Shown here in pieces: positions 35,690 through 48,390 of a DNA stretch of 64,000 bases. Origin of the DNA: Petrolisthes cinctipes (lineage: Eukaryota; Arthropoda; Malacostraca; Decapoda; Porcellanidae); NCBI GenBank assembly GCA_033782935.1, contig JAWQEG010000259.1, positions 2,706,001-2,770,000 on the forward strand, given 5' to 3'. Both the position numbers and the translations under genes were made by a program. Below the pieces are notes generated by a model. That model searched no databases. It had not been told where the DNA came from and saw only the letters and a program-made list of their open reading frames with translations. How positions within the stretch are numbered: the first letter of the stretch is position 1; the number at the start of each line of letters is the position of its first letter.

Positions 35690-36548
35690 ATGCTAAATAT
35701 CGATATTTTAAGTGTCCAAAGTCGATATGTGCATGCATCTTCTGTACCCGTTTATATCCCAAATTCAACCTCAAAACACCCGAAAATTCGATATTTTTGG
35801 GACCCAGAAGCGATCTGTACATGCCTACTCAGTGCTAGAATATTTTCAAAATATAGGCAGAAAACATGCTAAAAATCGATATTTTAGGTGCCCAAAGTCG
35901 ATATCTCAAATTCAGGCCCAAAACACCCAAAAATTCGATATTTTGGGGTCCCAGAAGCGATCTGTACATGCCTACTCCATGTTAGAGTATTTTCAATATA
36001 CAGGCCAAAAACATACTGAAAATCTATCTTTTAGGTGCCCAAAAGTCGATATGTTGATGCATCTTCTGTACCCGTTTATATCTCAAATTCAGGCTCATAA
36101 CACCCGAAAATTCGATATTTTGGGGTCCCAGAACCGATCTGTACTTGCCTACTCCGTGTTAGAGTTTATTCAAATAACAGGCCCAAAACAAGCTGAAAAT
36201 CGATATTTTAGGTGACCAAAGTCAATATGTGTATGCATCTTCTGTACCCGATTATATCCCAAATTCAACCTCAAAACACCCGAAAATTCGATATTTTTGG
36301 GTCCCAGAAGCGATCTGTACCTGCCTACTCAGTGCTAGAATGTTTTCAAAATATAGGCTCAAAACATGCTAAAAATCGATATTTTAAGTGTCCAAATTCG
36401 ATATGTGCATGCATCATCTGTACCCGTTTATATCTCAAATTCAGGCTCAAAACACCCGAAAATTCGATATTTTGGGGTCTCAGAACCGATCTGTACTTGC
36501 TTACTCCGTGTTAGAGTATTTTCAAAATACATGCCAAAAACAAGCTGA
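35690..36548 (+). repeat. Segment duplicated again at 41036-41893
   Basis: This segment recurs at an offset of about 5,346 bp. Shared marks include ATGCTAAATATCGATATTTT, TTTTTGGGACCCAGAAGCG, GGCCAAAAACATACTG with AATCTATCTTTTAGG, and CCCGATTATATCCC. The later copy has diverged, for example a 1-bp loss giving CTACTCCTGTTAGAG at 41320, and GATATCGAAAATTCAGG near 41248. Confidence 0.78.
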
Positions 36549-36678
36549 AAATCGATATTTTAGGTGCCCAAAGTCGATATCTCAAATTCAGGCCCAAAAC
36601 ACCCGAAAATTCGATATTTTGGTGTCCCAGAAGTGATCTGTACATGCCTACTTAGTGCTAGAATATTTTCAAAATATA

Positions 36679-36825
36679 GGCCCAAAACATGCTAAAATCG
36701 ATATTTTAGGTGCCCAAAGTCGATATCTCAAATTCAGGCCCAAAACATACTGAAAATCGATCTTTTATGTGCCCAAAAGTCGATATGTTGATGCATCATC
36801 TGTACCCGTTTATATCCCAAATTCA
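36679..36825 (+). repeat. B-B half-monomer junction
   Basis: A deleted half B (36679-36736, 58 bp) is followed directly by a second half B (36737-36825, 89 bp, CATACTGAAAATCGATCTT type) with no half A between them. The order is A-B-B-A. The join falls in TTCAGGCCCAAAACA, where halves A and B are alike, so recombination between the two half registers is the likely origin. Confidence 0.86.
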
Positions 36826-37896
36826 GGCTCAAAACACCCGAAAATTCGATATTTTGGGGTCACAGAACCGATCTGTACTTGCCTACTCCGTGTTAGAGTA
36901 TTTTCAAAATACATGCCCAAAACAAGCTGAAAATCGATATTTTAGGTGACCAAAGTCAATATGTGTATGCATCTTCTGTACCCTATTATATCCCAAATTC
37001 AACCTCAAAACACCCGAGAATTCGATATTTTTGGGTCCCAGAAGCGATCTCTACCTGCCTACTCAATGCTAGAATGTTTTCAAAATATAGGCTCAAAACA
37101 TGCTAAAAATCGATATTTTAAGTGTCCAAATTCGATATGTGCATGCATCATCTGTACCCGTTTATATATCAAATTTAGGCTCAAAACACCCGAAAATTCG
37201 ATATTTTGGGGTCCCAGAAGCGATCTGTTCATGCCTACTCATAGTTAGATTATTTTCAAAATAAAGGCCCAAAACATGCTGAAAATCGATATTTTAGGTG
37301 CCCAAAGTCAATATGTGAATGCATCTTCTGTACCCGTTTATATCTCAAATTCAACCTCAAAACACCCGAAAATTCCGTATTTTTGGGTCCTAGAAGCGAT
37401 CTTTACATCCCGACTCCTAGTTAGAATGTTTTCAAGATACAGACCCAAAACATGCTCAAAATCGATATTTTAAGTGCCCAAAAGTCGATATGTGCATGCA
37501 TCTTCTGTACCCGTTTATATCTCAAATTCAGGCTCAAAACACCCGAAAATTCGGTATTTTTGGGTCCTAGAAGCGATCTGTACATCCCGACTCCTAGTTA
37601 GAATGTTTTCAAGATACAGACCCAATACATGCTCAAAATCGATATTTTAGGTGCCCAAAAGTCGATATGTGCATGCATCTTCTGTACCCTTTTATATCTC
37701 AAATTCAGGCTCAAAACACCCGAAAATTCGATATTTTGGCGTCCCAGAAGCGATCTGTACATGCCTACTCAGTGCTAGAATATTTTCAAAATATAGGCTC
37801 AAAACATGCTAAAAATCGATATTTTAGGTGCCCAAAGTCGATATCTCAAATTCAGGCCCAAAACACCCGAAAATTCGATATTTTGGGGTCCCAGAA

Positions 37897-38531
37897 GTGA
37901 TCTGTACATGCCTACTTAGTGCTAGAATATTTTCAAAATATAGGCCCAAAACATGCTAAAAATCGATATTTTAGGTGCCCAAAGTCGATATCTCAAATTC
38001 AGGCCCAAAACATACTGAAAATCGATCTTATAGGTGCCCAAAAGTGATCTGTACATGCCTACTTAGTGCTAGAATATTTTCAAAATATAGGCCCAAAACA
38101 TGCTAAAAATCGATATTTTAGGTGCCCAAAGTCGATATCTCAAATTCAGGCGCAAAACACCCGAAAATTCGATATTTTGGGGTCCCAGAAGTGATCTGTA
38201 CATGCCTACTTAGTGCTAGAATATTTTCAAAATATAGGCCCAAAACATGCTAAAAATCGATATTTTAGGTGCCCAAAGTCGATATCTCAAATTCAGGCCC
38301 AAAACATACTGAAAATCGTTCTTTTAGGTGCCCAAAAGTGATCTGTACATGCCTACTTAGTGCTAGAATATTTTCAAAATATAGGCCCAAAACATGCTAA
38401 AAATCGATATTTTAGGTGCCCAAAGTCGATATCTCAAATTCAGGCCCAAAACATACTGAAAATCGATCTTTTAGGTTCCCAAAAGTCGATATGTGCATGC
38501 ATCTTCTGTACCCGTTTATATCCCAAATTCA
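37897..38531 (+). repeat. 147-bp run with two B/A hybrid halves and a B-B junction
   Basis: GTGATCTGTACATGCC recurs at 37897, 38044, 38191 and 38338, exactly 147 bp apart. The halves at 38002-38089 and 38296-38383 begin as half B (CATACTGAAAATCG, AGGTGCCC) and switch to half A at CCCAAAAGTGATCTG, keeping exactly 88 bp. Normal halves alternate with them. At 38443-38531 a full half B follows a deleted half B. Confidence 0.87.
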
Positions 38532-39884
38532 ACCTCAAAACACCCGAAAATTCGATATTTTTGGGACCCAGAAGCGATCTGTTCATGCCTACTCAGTGCT
38601 AGAATATTTTCAAAATATAGGCCCAAAACATGCTAAAAATCGATATTTTAGGTGCCCAAAGTCGATATCTCAAATTCAAGCCCAAAACATCCAAAAATTC
38701 GATATTTTGGGGTCCCAGAAGCGATCTGTACATGCCTACTCCGTGTTAGAGTATTTTCAATATACAGGCTAAAAACATACTGAAAATCGATCTTTTATGT
38801 GCCCAAAAGTCGATATGTGGATGCATCTTCTGTACTCGTTTATATCTCAAATTCAGGCTCAAAACACCAGAAAATTCGGTATTTTTGGGTCCTAGAAGCG
38901 ATCTGTACATCCCGACTCCAAGTTAGAATGTTTTCAAGATACAGACCCAATACTTGCTCAAAATCGATATTTTAGGTGCCCAAAAGTCGATATGTGCATG
39001 CATCTTCTGTACCCGTTTATATCTCAAATTCAGGCTCAAAACCCCCGAAAGGTCGATATTTTGGGGTCCCAGAAGCGATCTGTACTTGCCTACTCCTAGT
39101 TAGAGTATTTTCAAAATACTGGCCCAAAACATGCTCAAAATCGATATTTTAGGTGCCCAAAGTCAATATGTGCATGCATCTTCTGTACCCGTTTATATCC
39201 CAAATTCAACCTCAAAACACCCGAGAATTCGATATTTTTGGGTCCCAGAAGCGATCTCTACCTGCCTACTCAGTGCTAGAATGTTTTCAAAATATAGGCT
39301 CAAAACATGCTAAAAATCGATGTTTTAAGTGTCCAAATTCGATATGTGCATGCATCATCTGTACCCGTTTATATCTCAAATTTAGGCTCAAAACACCCGA
39401 AAATTCGATATTTTGGGGTCCCAGAAGCGATCTGTTCATGCCTACTCATAGTTAGATTATTTTTAAAATACAGGCCCAAAACATGCTGAAAATCGATATT
39501 TTAGGTGCCCAAAGTCAATATGTGAATGCATCTTCTGTACCCGTTTATATCTCAAATTCAACCTCAAGACACCCGAAAATTCCGTATTTTTGGGTCCTAG
39601 AAGCGATCTTTACATCCCGACTCCTAGTTAGAATGTTTTCAAGATACAGACCCAAAACATGCTCAAAATCGATATTTTAAGTGCCCAAAAGTCGATATGT
39701 GCATGCATCTTCTGTACCCGTTTATATCTCAAATTCAGGCTCAAAACACCCGAAAATTCGGTATTTTTGGGTCCTAGAAGCGATCTGTACATCCCGACTC
39801 CTAGTTAGAATGTTTTCAAGATACAGACCCAATACATGCTCAAAATCGATATTTTAGGTGCCCAAAGTCAATATCTCAAATTCA

Positions 39885-39973
39885 GGCCCAAAACATACTG
39901 AAAATCGATCTTTTAGGTGCCCAAAAGTCGATATGTGCATGCATCTTCTGTACCCGTTTATATCCCAAATTCA
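39885..39973 (+). repeat. Half B directly after a deleted half B
   Basis: An 89-bp half B of the CATACTGAAAATCGATCTT type follows CAATATCTCAAATTCAGG with no half A. It matches the join at 38443. The preceding half has CAATAT in place of CGATAT, so that half is a slightly different partner. Confidence 0.85.
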
Positions 39974-42900
39974 ACCTCAAAACACCCGAAAATTCGATAT
40001 TTTTGGGACCCAGAAGCGATCTGTTCATGCCTACTCAGTGCTAGAATATTTTCAAAATATAGGCCCAAAACATGCTAAAAATCGATATTTTAGGTGCCCA
40101 AAGTCGATATCTCAAATTCAGGCCCAAAACACCCGAAAATTCGATATTTTGGGGTCCCAGAAGTGATCTGTACATGCCTACTTAGTGCTAGAATATTTTC
40201 AAAATATAGGCCCAAAACATGCTAAAAATCGATATTTTAGGTGCCCAAAGTCGATATCTCAAATTCAGGCCCAAAACACCCGAATATTCGATATTTTGGG
40301 GTCGCAGAAGCGAACGGTACATGCCTACACCGTGTTAGAGTATTTTCAAAATACAGGACCAAAACATACTGAAAATCGATCTTTTAGGTGCCCAAAAGTC
40401 GATATGTGCATGCACCTTCTGTACCCGTTTATATCTCAAATTCAGGCTCCAAACACCCGAAAATTCGATATTTTAGGGTCCCAGAAGCGATCTGTACATG
40501 CCTACTCAGATGCAGGCCCAAAACATGCTGAAAATCGATATTTTATGTGCCCAAAGTCAACATGTGTCATGCATCTTCTGCACTCGTTTATATCTCAAAT
40601 TCAACCTCAAAACACCCGAAAATTCGATAATTTTGGGTCCCAGGAGCGATCTGTACATGTCTAGTTAGTGCTAGAATGTTTTCAAAATATAGGCTCAAAA
40701 CATGCTAAATATCGATATTTTAAGTGTCCAAAGTCGATATGTGCATGCATCTTCTGTACCCGTTTATATCTCAAATTCAGGCTCAAAACACCCTTAAATT
40801 CGATATTTTGGGGTCCCAGAAGCGATCTGTACATGCCTACTCAGATGCAGGCCCAAAACATGCTGAAAATCGATATTTTATGTGCCAAAAGTCAACATGT
40901 GTATGCATCTTCTGCACTCGTTTATATCTCTCATTCAACCTTAAAACACCTGAAAATTCGATAATTTTGGGTCCCAGGAGCGATCTGTACATGTCTAGTC
41001 AGTGCTAGAATGTTTTCAAAATATAGGCTCAAAACATGCTAAATATCGATATTTTAAGTGTCCAAAGTCGATATGTGCATGCATCTTCTGTACCCGTTTA
41101 TATCCCAAATTCAACCTCAAAACACCCGAAAATTCGATATTTTTGGGACCCAGAAGCGATCTGTACATGCCTACTCAGTGCTAGAATATTTTCCAAATAT
41201 AGGCCCAAAACATGCTAAAAATCGATATTTTACGTGTCCAAAGTCGATATCGAAAATTCAGGCCCAAAACACGCAAAAATTCGATATTTTGGGGTCCCAG
41301 AAGCGATCTGTACATGCCTACTCCTGTTAGAGTATTTCCAATATACAGGCCAAAAACATACTAAAAATCTATCTTTTAGGTGCCCAAAAGTCGATATGTT
41401 GATGCATCTTCTATACCCGTTTATATTTCAAATTCAGGCTCAAAACACCCGAAAATTCGATATTTTGGGGTCCCAGAACTGATCTGTACTTGGCTACTCC
41501 GTGTTAGAGTATTTTCAAAATACAGGCCCAAAACAAGCTGAAAATCGATATTTTAGGTGACCAAATTCAATATGTGTATGCATCTTATGTACCCGATTAT
41601 ATCCCAATTTCAACCTCAAAACATCCGAAAAATCGATATTTTGGGGTCCCAGAAGCGATCTGTACCTGCCTACTCATTGCTAGAATGTTTTCAAAATATA
41701 GGCTCAAAACATGTTAAAAATCGATATTTTAAGCGTCCAAATTCGATATGTGCATGCATCATCTATACCCGTTTATATCTCAAATTCATTCTCAAAACAC
41801 CCGAAAATTCGATATTTTGGGGTCCCAGAACCGATCTGTACTTGCCTACTCCGTGTTAGAGTATTTTCAAAATACATGCCCAAAACAAGCTGAAAATCGA
41901 TATTTTAGGTGACCAAAGTCAATATGTGTATGCATCTTCTGTACCCGATTATATCTCAAATTCAGACACAAAACACCCTAAAATTCGATATTTTGGGGTC
42001 CCAGAAGCGATCTGCACATGCCTACTCAGATGCAGGCCCAAAACATGCTGTAAATCGCTATTTTATGTGCCCAAAGTCAACATGTTTATGCATCTTCTGC
42101 ACTCGTTTATATCTCAAATTCAACCTTAAAACACCCGAAAATTCGATAATTTTGGGTCCCAGAAGCGATCTGTACATGTCTAGTCAGTACTAGAATGTTT
42201 TCAAAATATAGGCTCAAAACATGCTAAATATCAATATTTTAAGTGTCCAAAGTCGATATGTGCATTCATCTTCTGTACCCGTTTATATCTCAAATTCAGG
42301 CTCAAAACACCCTAATATTCCATATTTTGGGGTCCCACAAGCGATCTGTACATGCCTACTCATAGTTAGAGTATTTTACAGATACAGGCCCAAAACATGC
42401 TGAAAATCGATATTTTAGGTGCACAAAGTCAAAATATGCATGCATCTTCTGTACCCGTTTATATTCCAAATTCAACCTCAAAACACTCGAAAATTCGATA
42501 TTTTTGGGACCCAGAAGCGATCTGTACATGCCTACTCAGTGCTAGAATATTTTCAAAATATAGGCCCAAAACAAGCTAAAAATCGATATTTTAGGTGCCC
42601 AAAGTCGATATCTCAAATTCAGGCCCAAAACACGCATAAATTCGATATTTTGGGGTCCCAGAAGCGATCTGTACATGCCTACTCCTGTTAGAGTATTTTC
42701 AATATACAGGCCAAAAACATACTGAAAATCTATCTTTTAGGTGCCCAAAAGTCGATATGTTGATGCATCTTCTGTACCCGTTTATATCTCAAATTCAGGC
42801 TCAAAACACCCGAAAATTCGATATTTTGGGGTCCCAGAAGCGATCTGTACTTGCCTACTCCGTGTTAGAGTACTTTCAAAATACAGGCCCAAAACAAGCT

Positions 42901-43796
42901 GAAAATCGATATTTTAGGTGACCAAAGTCAATATGTGTATGCATCTTCTGTACCCGATTATATCCCAAATTCAATCTCAAAACACCTGAAAATTCGATAT
43001 TTTGGGGTCCCAGAAGCGATCTGTACTTGCCTACTCAGTGCTAGAATGTTTTCAAAATATATGCTCAAAACATGCTAAAAATCGATATTTTAAGTGTCCA
43101 AATTCGATATGTGCATGCATCATATGTACCCGTTTATATCTCAAATTCAGACTCAAAACACCCGAAAATTCGATATTTTGGGGTCCCAGAAGCGATCTGT
43201 ACATGCCTACTCCTAGTTAGAGTTTTTTCAAAATACAGGCCCAACACATGCTGAAAATCGATATTTTAGGTGCCCAAAGTCAATATGTGCATGCATCTTC
43301 TGTACCCGTTTATATCTCAAATTCAGGCTGAAAACACCCGAAAATTCCGTATTTTTGGGTCCTAGAAGCGATCTGTACATCCCGACTCCTAGTTAGAATG
43401 TTTTCAAGATAAAGACCCAAAACATGCTCAAAATCGATATTTTAGGTGCCCAAAAGTCGATATGTGCATGCATCTTCTGTACCCGTTTATATCTCAAATT
43501 CAGGCTCAAAACACCCGAAAATTCGATATTTTGGGGTCCCAGAAGCGATCTGTACATGCCAACTCAGTGCTAGAATATTTTCAAAATATAGGCTCAAAAC
43601 ATGCTAAAAATCGATATTTTAGGTGCCCAAAGTCGATATCTCAAATTCAGGCCCAAAACAACCGAAAATTCGATATTTTGGGGTCCCAGAAGTGATCTGT
43701 ACATGCCTACTTAGTGCTAATATATTTTTAAAATATAGGCCCAAAACATGCTAAAAATCGATATTGTATGTGCCCAAAGTCGATATCTCAAATTCA

Positions 43797-43885
43797 GGCC
43801 CAAAACATACTGAAAATCGATCTTTTAGGTGCCCAAAAGTCGATATGTGGATGCATCTTCTGTACCCGTTTATATCTCAAATTCA
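43797..43885 (+). repeat. Half B directly after a deleted half B
   Basis: Same A-skipping junction as at 36737, preceded here by a half B with GATATTGTATGTGCCC. That mark is shared with the junction at 50243, while 48302 has GATATTGTAGGTGCCC. The three are therefore copies from larger duplications, not independent events. Confidence 0.85.
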
Positions 43886-44493
43886 GGCTCAAAACACCCG
43901 AAAATTCGATATTTTGGGGTCCCAGAACCGATCTGTACTTGCCTACTCCGTGTTAGAGTATTTTCAAAATACATGCCCAAAACAAGCTGAAAATCGATAT
44001 TTTAGGTGACCAAAGTCAATATGTGTATGCATCTTCTGTACCCGATTATATCTCAAATTCAGACACAAAACACCCTAAAATTCGATATTTTGGGGTCCCA
44101 GAAGCGATCTGCACATGCCTACTCAGATGCAGGCCCAAAACATGCTGTAAATCGCTATTTTATGTGCCCAAAGTCAACATGTTTATGCATCTTCTGCACT
44201 CGTTTATATCTCAAATTCAACCTTAAAACACTCGAAAATTCGATAATTTTGGGTCCCAGAAGCGATCTGTACATGTCTAGTCAGTACTAGAATGTTTTCA
44301 AAATATAGGCTCAAAACATGCTAAATATCAATATTTTAAGTGTCCAAAGTCGATATGTGCATTCATCTTCTGTACCCGTTTATATCTCAAATTCAGGCTC
44401 AAAACACCCTAATATTCCATATTTTGGGGTCCCAGAAGCGATCTGTACATGCCTACTCATAGTTAGAGTATTTTACAGATACAGGCCCAAAAC

Positions 44494-47400
44494 ATGCTGA
44501 AAATCGATATTTTAGGTGCCCAAAGTCAAAATATGCATGCATCTTCTGTACCCGTTTATATCCCAAATTCAACCTCAAAACACTCGAAAATTCGATATTT
44601 TTGGGACCCAGAAGCGATCTGTACATGCCTACTCAGTGCTAGAATATTTTCAAAATATAGGCCCAAAACAAGCTAAAAATCGATATTTTAGGTGCCCAAA
44701 GTCGATATCTCAAATTCAGGCCCAAAACACGCAAAAATTCGATATTTTGGGGTCCCAGAAGCGATCTGTACATGCCTACTCCTGTTAGAGTATTTTCAAT
44801 ATACAGGCCAAAAACATACTGAAAATCTATCTTTTAGGTGCCCAAAAGTCGATATGTGGATGCATCTTCTGTACCCGTTTATATCTCAAATTCAGGCTCA
44901 AAACACCCGAAAATTCGATATTTTGGGGTCCCAGAAGCGATCTGTACTTGCCTACTCCGTGTTAGAGTACTTTCAAAATACAGGCCCAAAACAAGCTGAA
45001 AATCGATATTTTAGGTGACCAAAGTCAATATGTGTATGCATCTTCTGTACCCGATTATATCCCAAATTCAATCTCAAAACACCTGAAAATTCGATATTTT
45101 GGGGTCCCAGAAGCGATCTGTACTTGCCTACTCAGTGCTAGAATGTTTTCAAAATATAGGCTCAAAACATGCTAAAAATCGATATTTCAAGTGTCCAAAT
45201 TCGATATGTGCATGCATCATATGTACCCGTTTATATCTCAAATTCAGGCTCAAAACACCCGAAAATTCGATATTTTGGGGTTCCAGAAGCGATCTGCACT
45301 TGCCTACTCCGTGTTAGAGTATTTTCAAAATACATGACCAAAACAAGCTGAAAATCGATATTTTAGGTGACCAAAGTCAATATGTGTATGCATCTTCTGT
45401 ACCCGATTATATCCCAAATTAAACCTCAAAACACCCGAAAACTCGATATTTTTGGTTCCCAGTAGCGATCTCTACCTACTTACTCAGTGCTAGAATGTTT
45501 TCAAAATAACCGGCTCAAAACATGCTTAAAATCGATATTTTAAGTGTCAAAATTCGATATGTGCATGCATCATCTGTACCCGTTTATATCTCAAATTCAG
45601 GCTCAAAACACCCGAAAATTCGATATTTTGGGGTCCCAGAAGCGATCTGTACATGCCTACTCATAGTTAGAGTATTTTCAAGATACAAGCCCAAAATATG
45701 CTGAAAATCGATATTTTAGGTGCCCAAAGTCAAAATATGCATGCATCTTCTGTACCCGTTTATATCCCAAATTCAACCTCAAAACACTCGAAAATTCGAT
45801 ATTTTTGGGACCCAGAAGCGATCTGTACATGCCTACTCAGTGCTAGAATATTTTCAAAATATAGGCCCAAAACAAGCTAAAAATCGATATTTTAGGTGCC
45901 CAAAGTCGATATCTCAAATTCAGGCCCAAAACACGCAAAAATTCGATATTTTGGGGTCCCAGAAGCGATCTGTACATGCCTACTCCTGTTAGAGTATTTT
46001 CAATATACAGGCCAAAAACATACTGAAAATCTATCTTTTAGGTGCACAAAAGTCGATATGTGGATGCATCTTCTGTACCCGTTTATATCTCAAATTCAGG
46101 CTCAAAACACCCGAAAATTTGATATTTTGGGGTCCCAGAAGCGATCTGTACTTGCCTACTCCGTGTTAGAGTACTTTCAAAATACAGGCCCAAAACAAGC
46201 TGAAAATCGATATTTTAGGTGACCAAAGTCAATATGTGTATGCATCTTCTGTACCCGATTATATCCCAAATTCAATCTCAAAACACCTGAAAATTCGATA
46301 TTTTGGGGTCCCAGAAGCGATCTGTACTTGCCTACTCAGTGCTAGAATGTTTTCAAAATATAGGCTCAAAACATGCTAAAAATCGATATTTTAAGTGTCC
46401 AAATTCGATATGTGCATGCATCATATGTACCCGTTTATATCTCAAATTCAGGCTCAAAACACCCGAAAATTCGATATTTTGGGGTTCCAGAAGCGATCTG
46501 CACTTGCCTACTCCGTGTTAGAGTATTTTCAAAATACATGACCAAAACAAGCTGAAAATCGATATTTTAGGTGACCAAAGTCAATATGTGTATGCATCTT
46601 CTGTACCCGATTATATCCCAAATTAAACCTCAAAACACCCGAAAACTCGATATTTTTGGTTCCCAGTAGCGATCTCTACCTACTTACTCAGTGCTAGAAT
46701 GTTTTCAAAATAACCGGCTCAAAACATGCTAAAAATCGATATTTTAAGTGTCAAAATTCGATATGTGCATGCATCATATGTACCCGTTTATATCTCAAAT
46801 TCAGGCTCAAAACACCCGAAAATTCGATATTTTGGGGTCCCAGAAGCGATCTGTACATGCCTACTCATAGTTAGAGTATTTTCAAGATACAAGCCCAAAA
46901 TATGCTGAAAATCGATATTTAAGGTGCCCAAAGTCAATATGTGTATGCATCTTCTGTACCCGTTTATATCCCAAATTCAACCTCAAAACACCCGAAAATT
47001 CGATATTTTTTGGACCCAGAAGCGATCTGTACATGCCTACTCAGTGCTAGATTTTTTTCGAAATATAGGCTCAAAACATGCTAAAAATCGATATTTTAAG
47101 TGTCCAAAGTCGATATGTGCATGCATCTTCTGAACCCGTTTATATCTCAAATTCAGGCTCAAAACACCCGAAAATTCGATATTTTTGGGACCCAGAAGCG
47201 ATCTGTACATGCCTACTCAGTGCTAGAATATTTTCAAAATATAGGACCAAAACATGCTATAAATCGATATTTTAGGTGCCCAAAGACGATATCTCAAATT
47301 AAGGCCCAAAACGCGCAAAAATTCGATATTTTGGGGTCCCAGAAGCGATCTGTACATGCCTACTCCATGTTAGAGTATTTTCAAAATACAGGCCCAAAAC

Positions 47401-47760
47401 AAGCTGAAAATCGATATTTTAGGTGACCAAAGTCAATATGTGTATGCATCTTCTGTACCCGATTATATCCCAAATTCAATCTCAAAACACCTGAAAATTC
47501 GATATTTTGGGGTCCCAGAAGCGATCTGTACTTGCCTACTCAGTGCTAGAATGTTTTCAAAATATAGGCTCAAAACATGCTAAAAATCGATATTTTAAGT
47601 GTCCAAATTCGATATGTGCATGCATCATATGTACCCGTTTATATCTCAAATTCAGGCTCAAAACACCCGAAAATTCGATATTTTGGGGTCCCAGAAGCGA
47701 TCTGCACTTGCCTACTCCGTGTTAGAGTATTTTCAAAATACATGCCCAAAACAAGCTGAA
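44494..47760 (+). repeat. 1,204-bp seven-monomer higher-order units
   Basis: Equivalent positions are 44494 and 45698, 44692 and 45896, 45099, 46303 and 47507, and 45522 and 46726; all consecutive pairs are 1,204 bp apart. The unit has one 147-bp monomer and six near 176 bp. Marks include CTACTCCTGTTAGAG (1-bp loss), CAATAACCGGCTC or AAATAACCGGCTC, and ATCATATGTACCCG. In the third unit, about 46.9-47.38 kb is replaced by other monomers and the match then resumes. Confidence 0.86.
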
Positions 47761-48301
47761 AATCGATATTTTAGGTGACCAAAGTCAATATGTGTATGCA
47801 TCTTCTGTACCCGATTATATCCCAAATTCAACCTCAAAAAACCCGAAAATTCGATATTTTTGGGTCCTAGAAGCGATCTGTACATCCCGACTCCTAGTTA
47901 GAATGTTTTCAAGATACAGACCCAAAACATGCTCAAAATCGAAATTTTAGGTGCCCAAAAGTCGATATGTGCATGCATCTTCTGTACCCGTTTATATCTC
48001 AAATTCGGGCTCAAAACACCCGAAAATTCGATATTTTGGGGTCCCAGAAGCGATCTGTACATGCCAACTCAGTGCTAGAATATTTTCAAACTATAGGCTC
48101 AAAACATGCTAAAAATCGATATTTTAGGTGCCCAAAGTCGATATCTCAAATCCATGCCCAAAACACCCGAAAATTCGATATTTTGGGGTCCCAGAAGTGA
48201 TCTGTACATGCCTACTTAGTGCTAATATATTTTTAAAATATAGGCCCAAAACATGCTAAAAATCGATATTGTAGGTGCCCAAAGTCGATATCTCAAATTC
48301 A

Positions 48302-48390
48302 GGCCCAAAACATACTGAAAATCGATCTTTTAGGTGCCCAAAAGTCGATATGTGGATGCATCTTATGTACCCGTTTATATCTCAAATTCA
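48302..48390 (+). repeat. Half B directly after a deleted half B
   Basis: A-skipping junction preceded by GATATTGTAGGTGCCC. It belongs to the segment shared with 43.5-44.0 kb and 49.9-50.4 kb. The following half A has CAGAACCGATCTGTACTTGCC, as in the other two copies. Confidence 0.84.

Larger units (their letters stand above)
26291..36200 (+). repeat. Diverged mosaic block 2
   Basis: Irregular order of 176/177-, 147- and 158-bp monomers with many private changes. It includes a hybrid insertion at 26446-26460 (CAAAAAAATTCAGG), a 1,011-bp offset duplication, and a pair of near-identical monomers at about 31.72 and 32.41 kb. It holds the longest open frame of the window (34144-34860), which is satellite translation. 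No gene is seen. Confidence 0.84.
36201..41850 (+). repeat. Block with 2,207-bp offset duplication and register switches
   Basis: The segment about 36946-37640 recurs at 39153-39847. Shared marks are CGAGAATTCGATATTTTTGG, CTCTACCTGCC, GTGTCCAAATTCGATATG, ATATGTGAATGCATC and TTTACATCCCGACTCC. Between the copies lie runs of 147-bp monomers and several half-monomer junctions. No gene is seen. Confidence 0.82.
41851..47900 (+). repeat. 2,097-bp duplication running into 1,204-bp units
   Basis: The segment from about 41850 to 43230 recurs from about 43947. Shared marks are TTCAGACACAAAACACCC, GTAAATCGCTATTTTATG, CAACATGTTTATGC, GATACAGG preceded by TTTTACA, and AAAATATGCATGC. From about 44494 the array changes to 1,204-bp units. 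No gene or unique sequence is seen. Confidence 0.84.
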
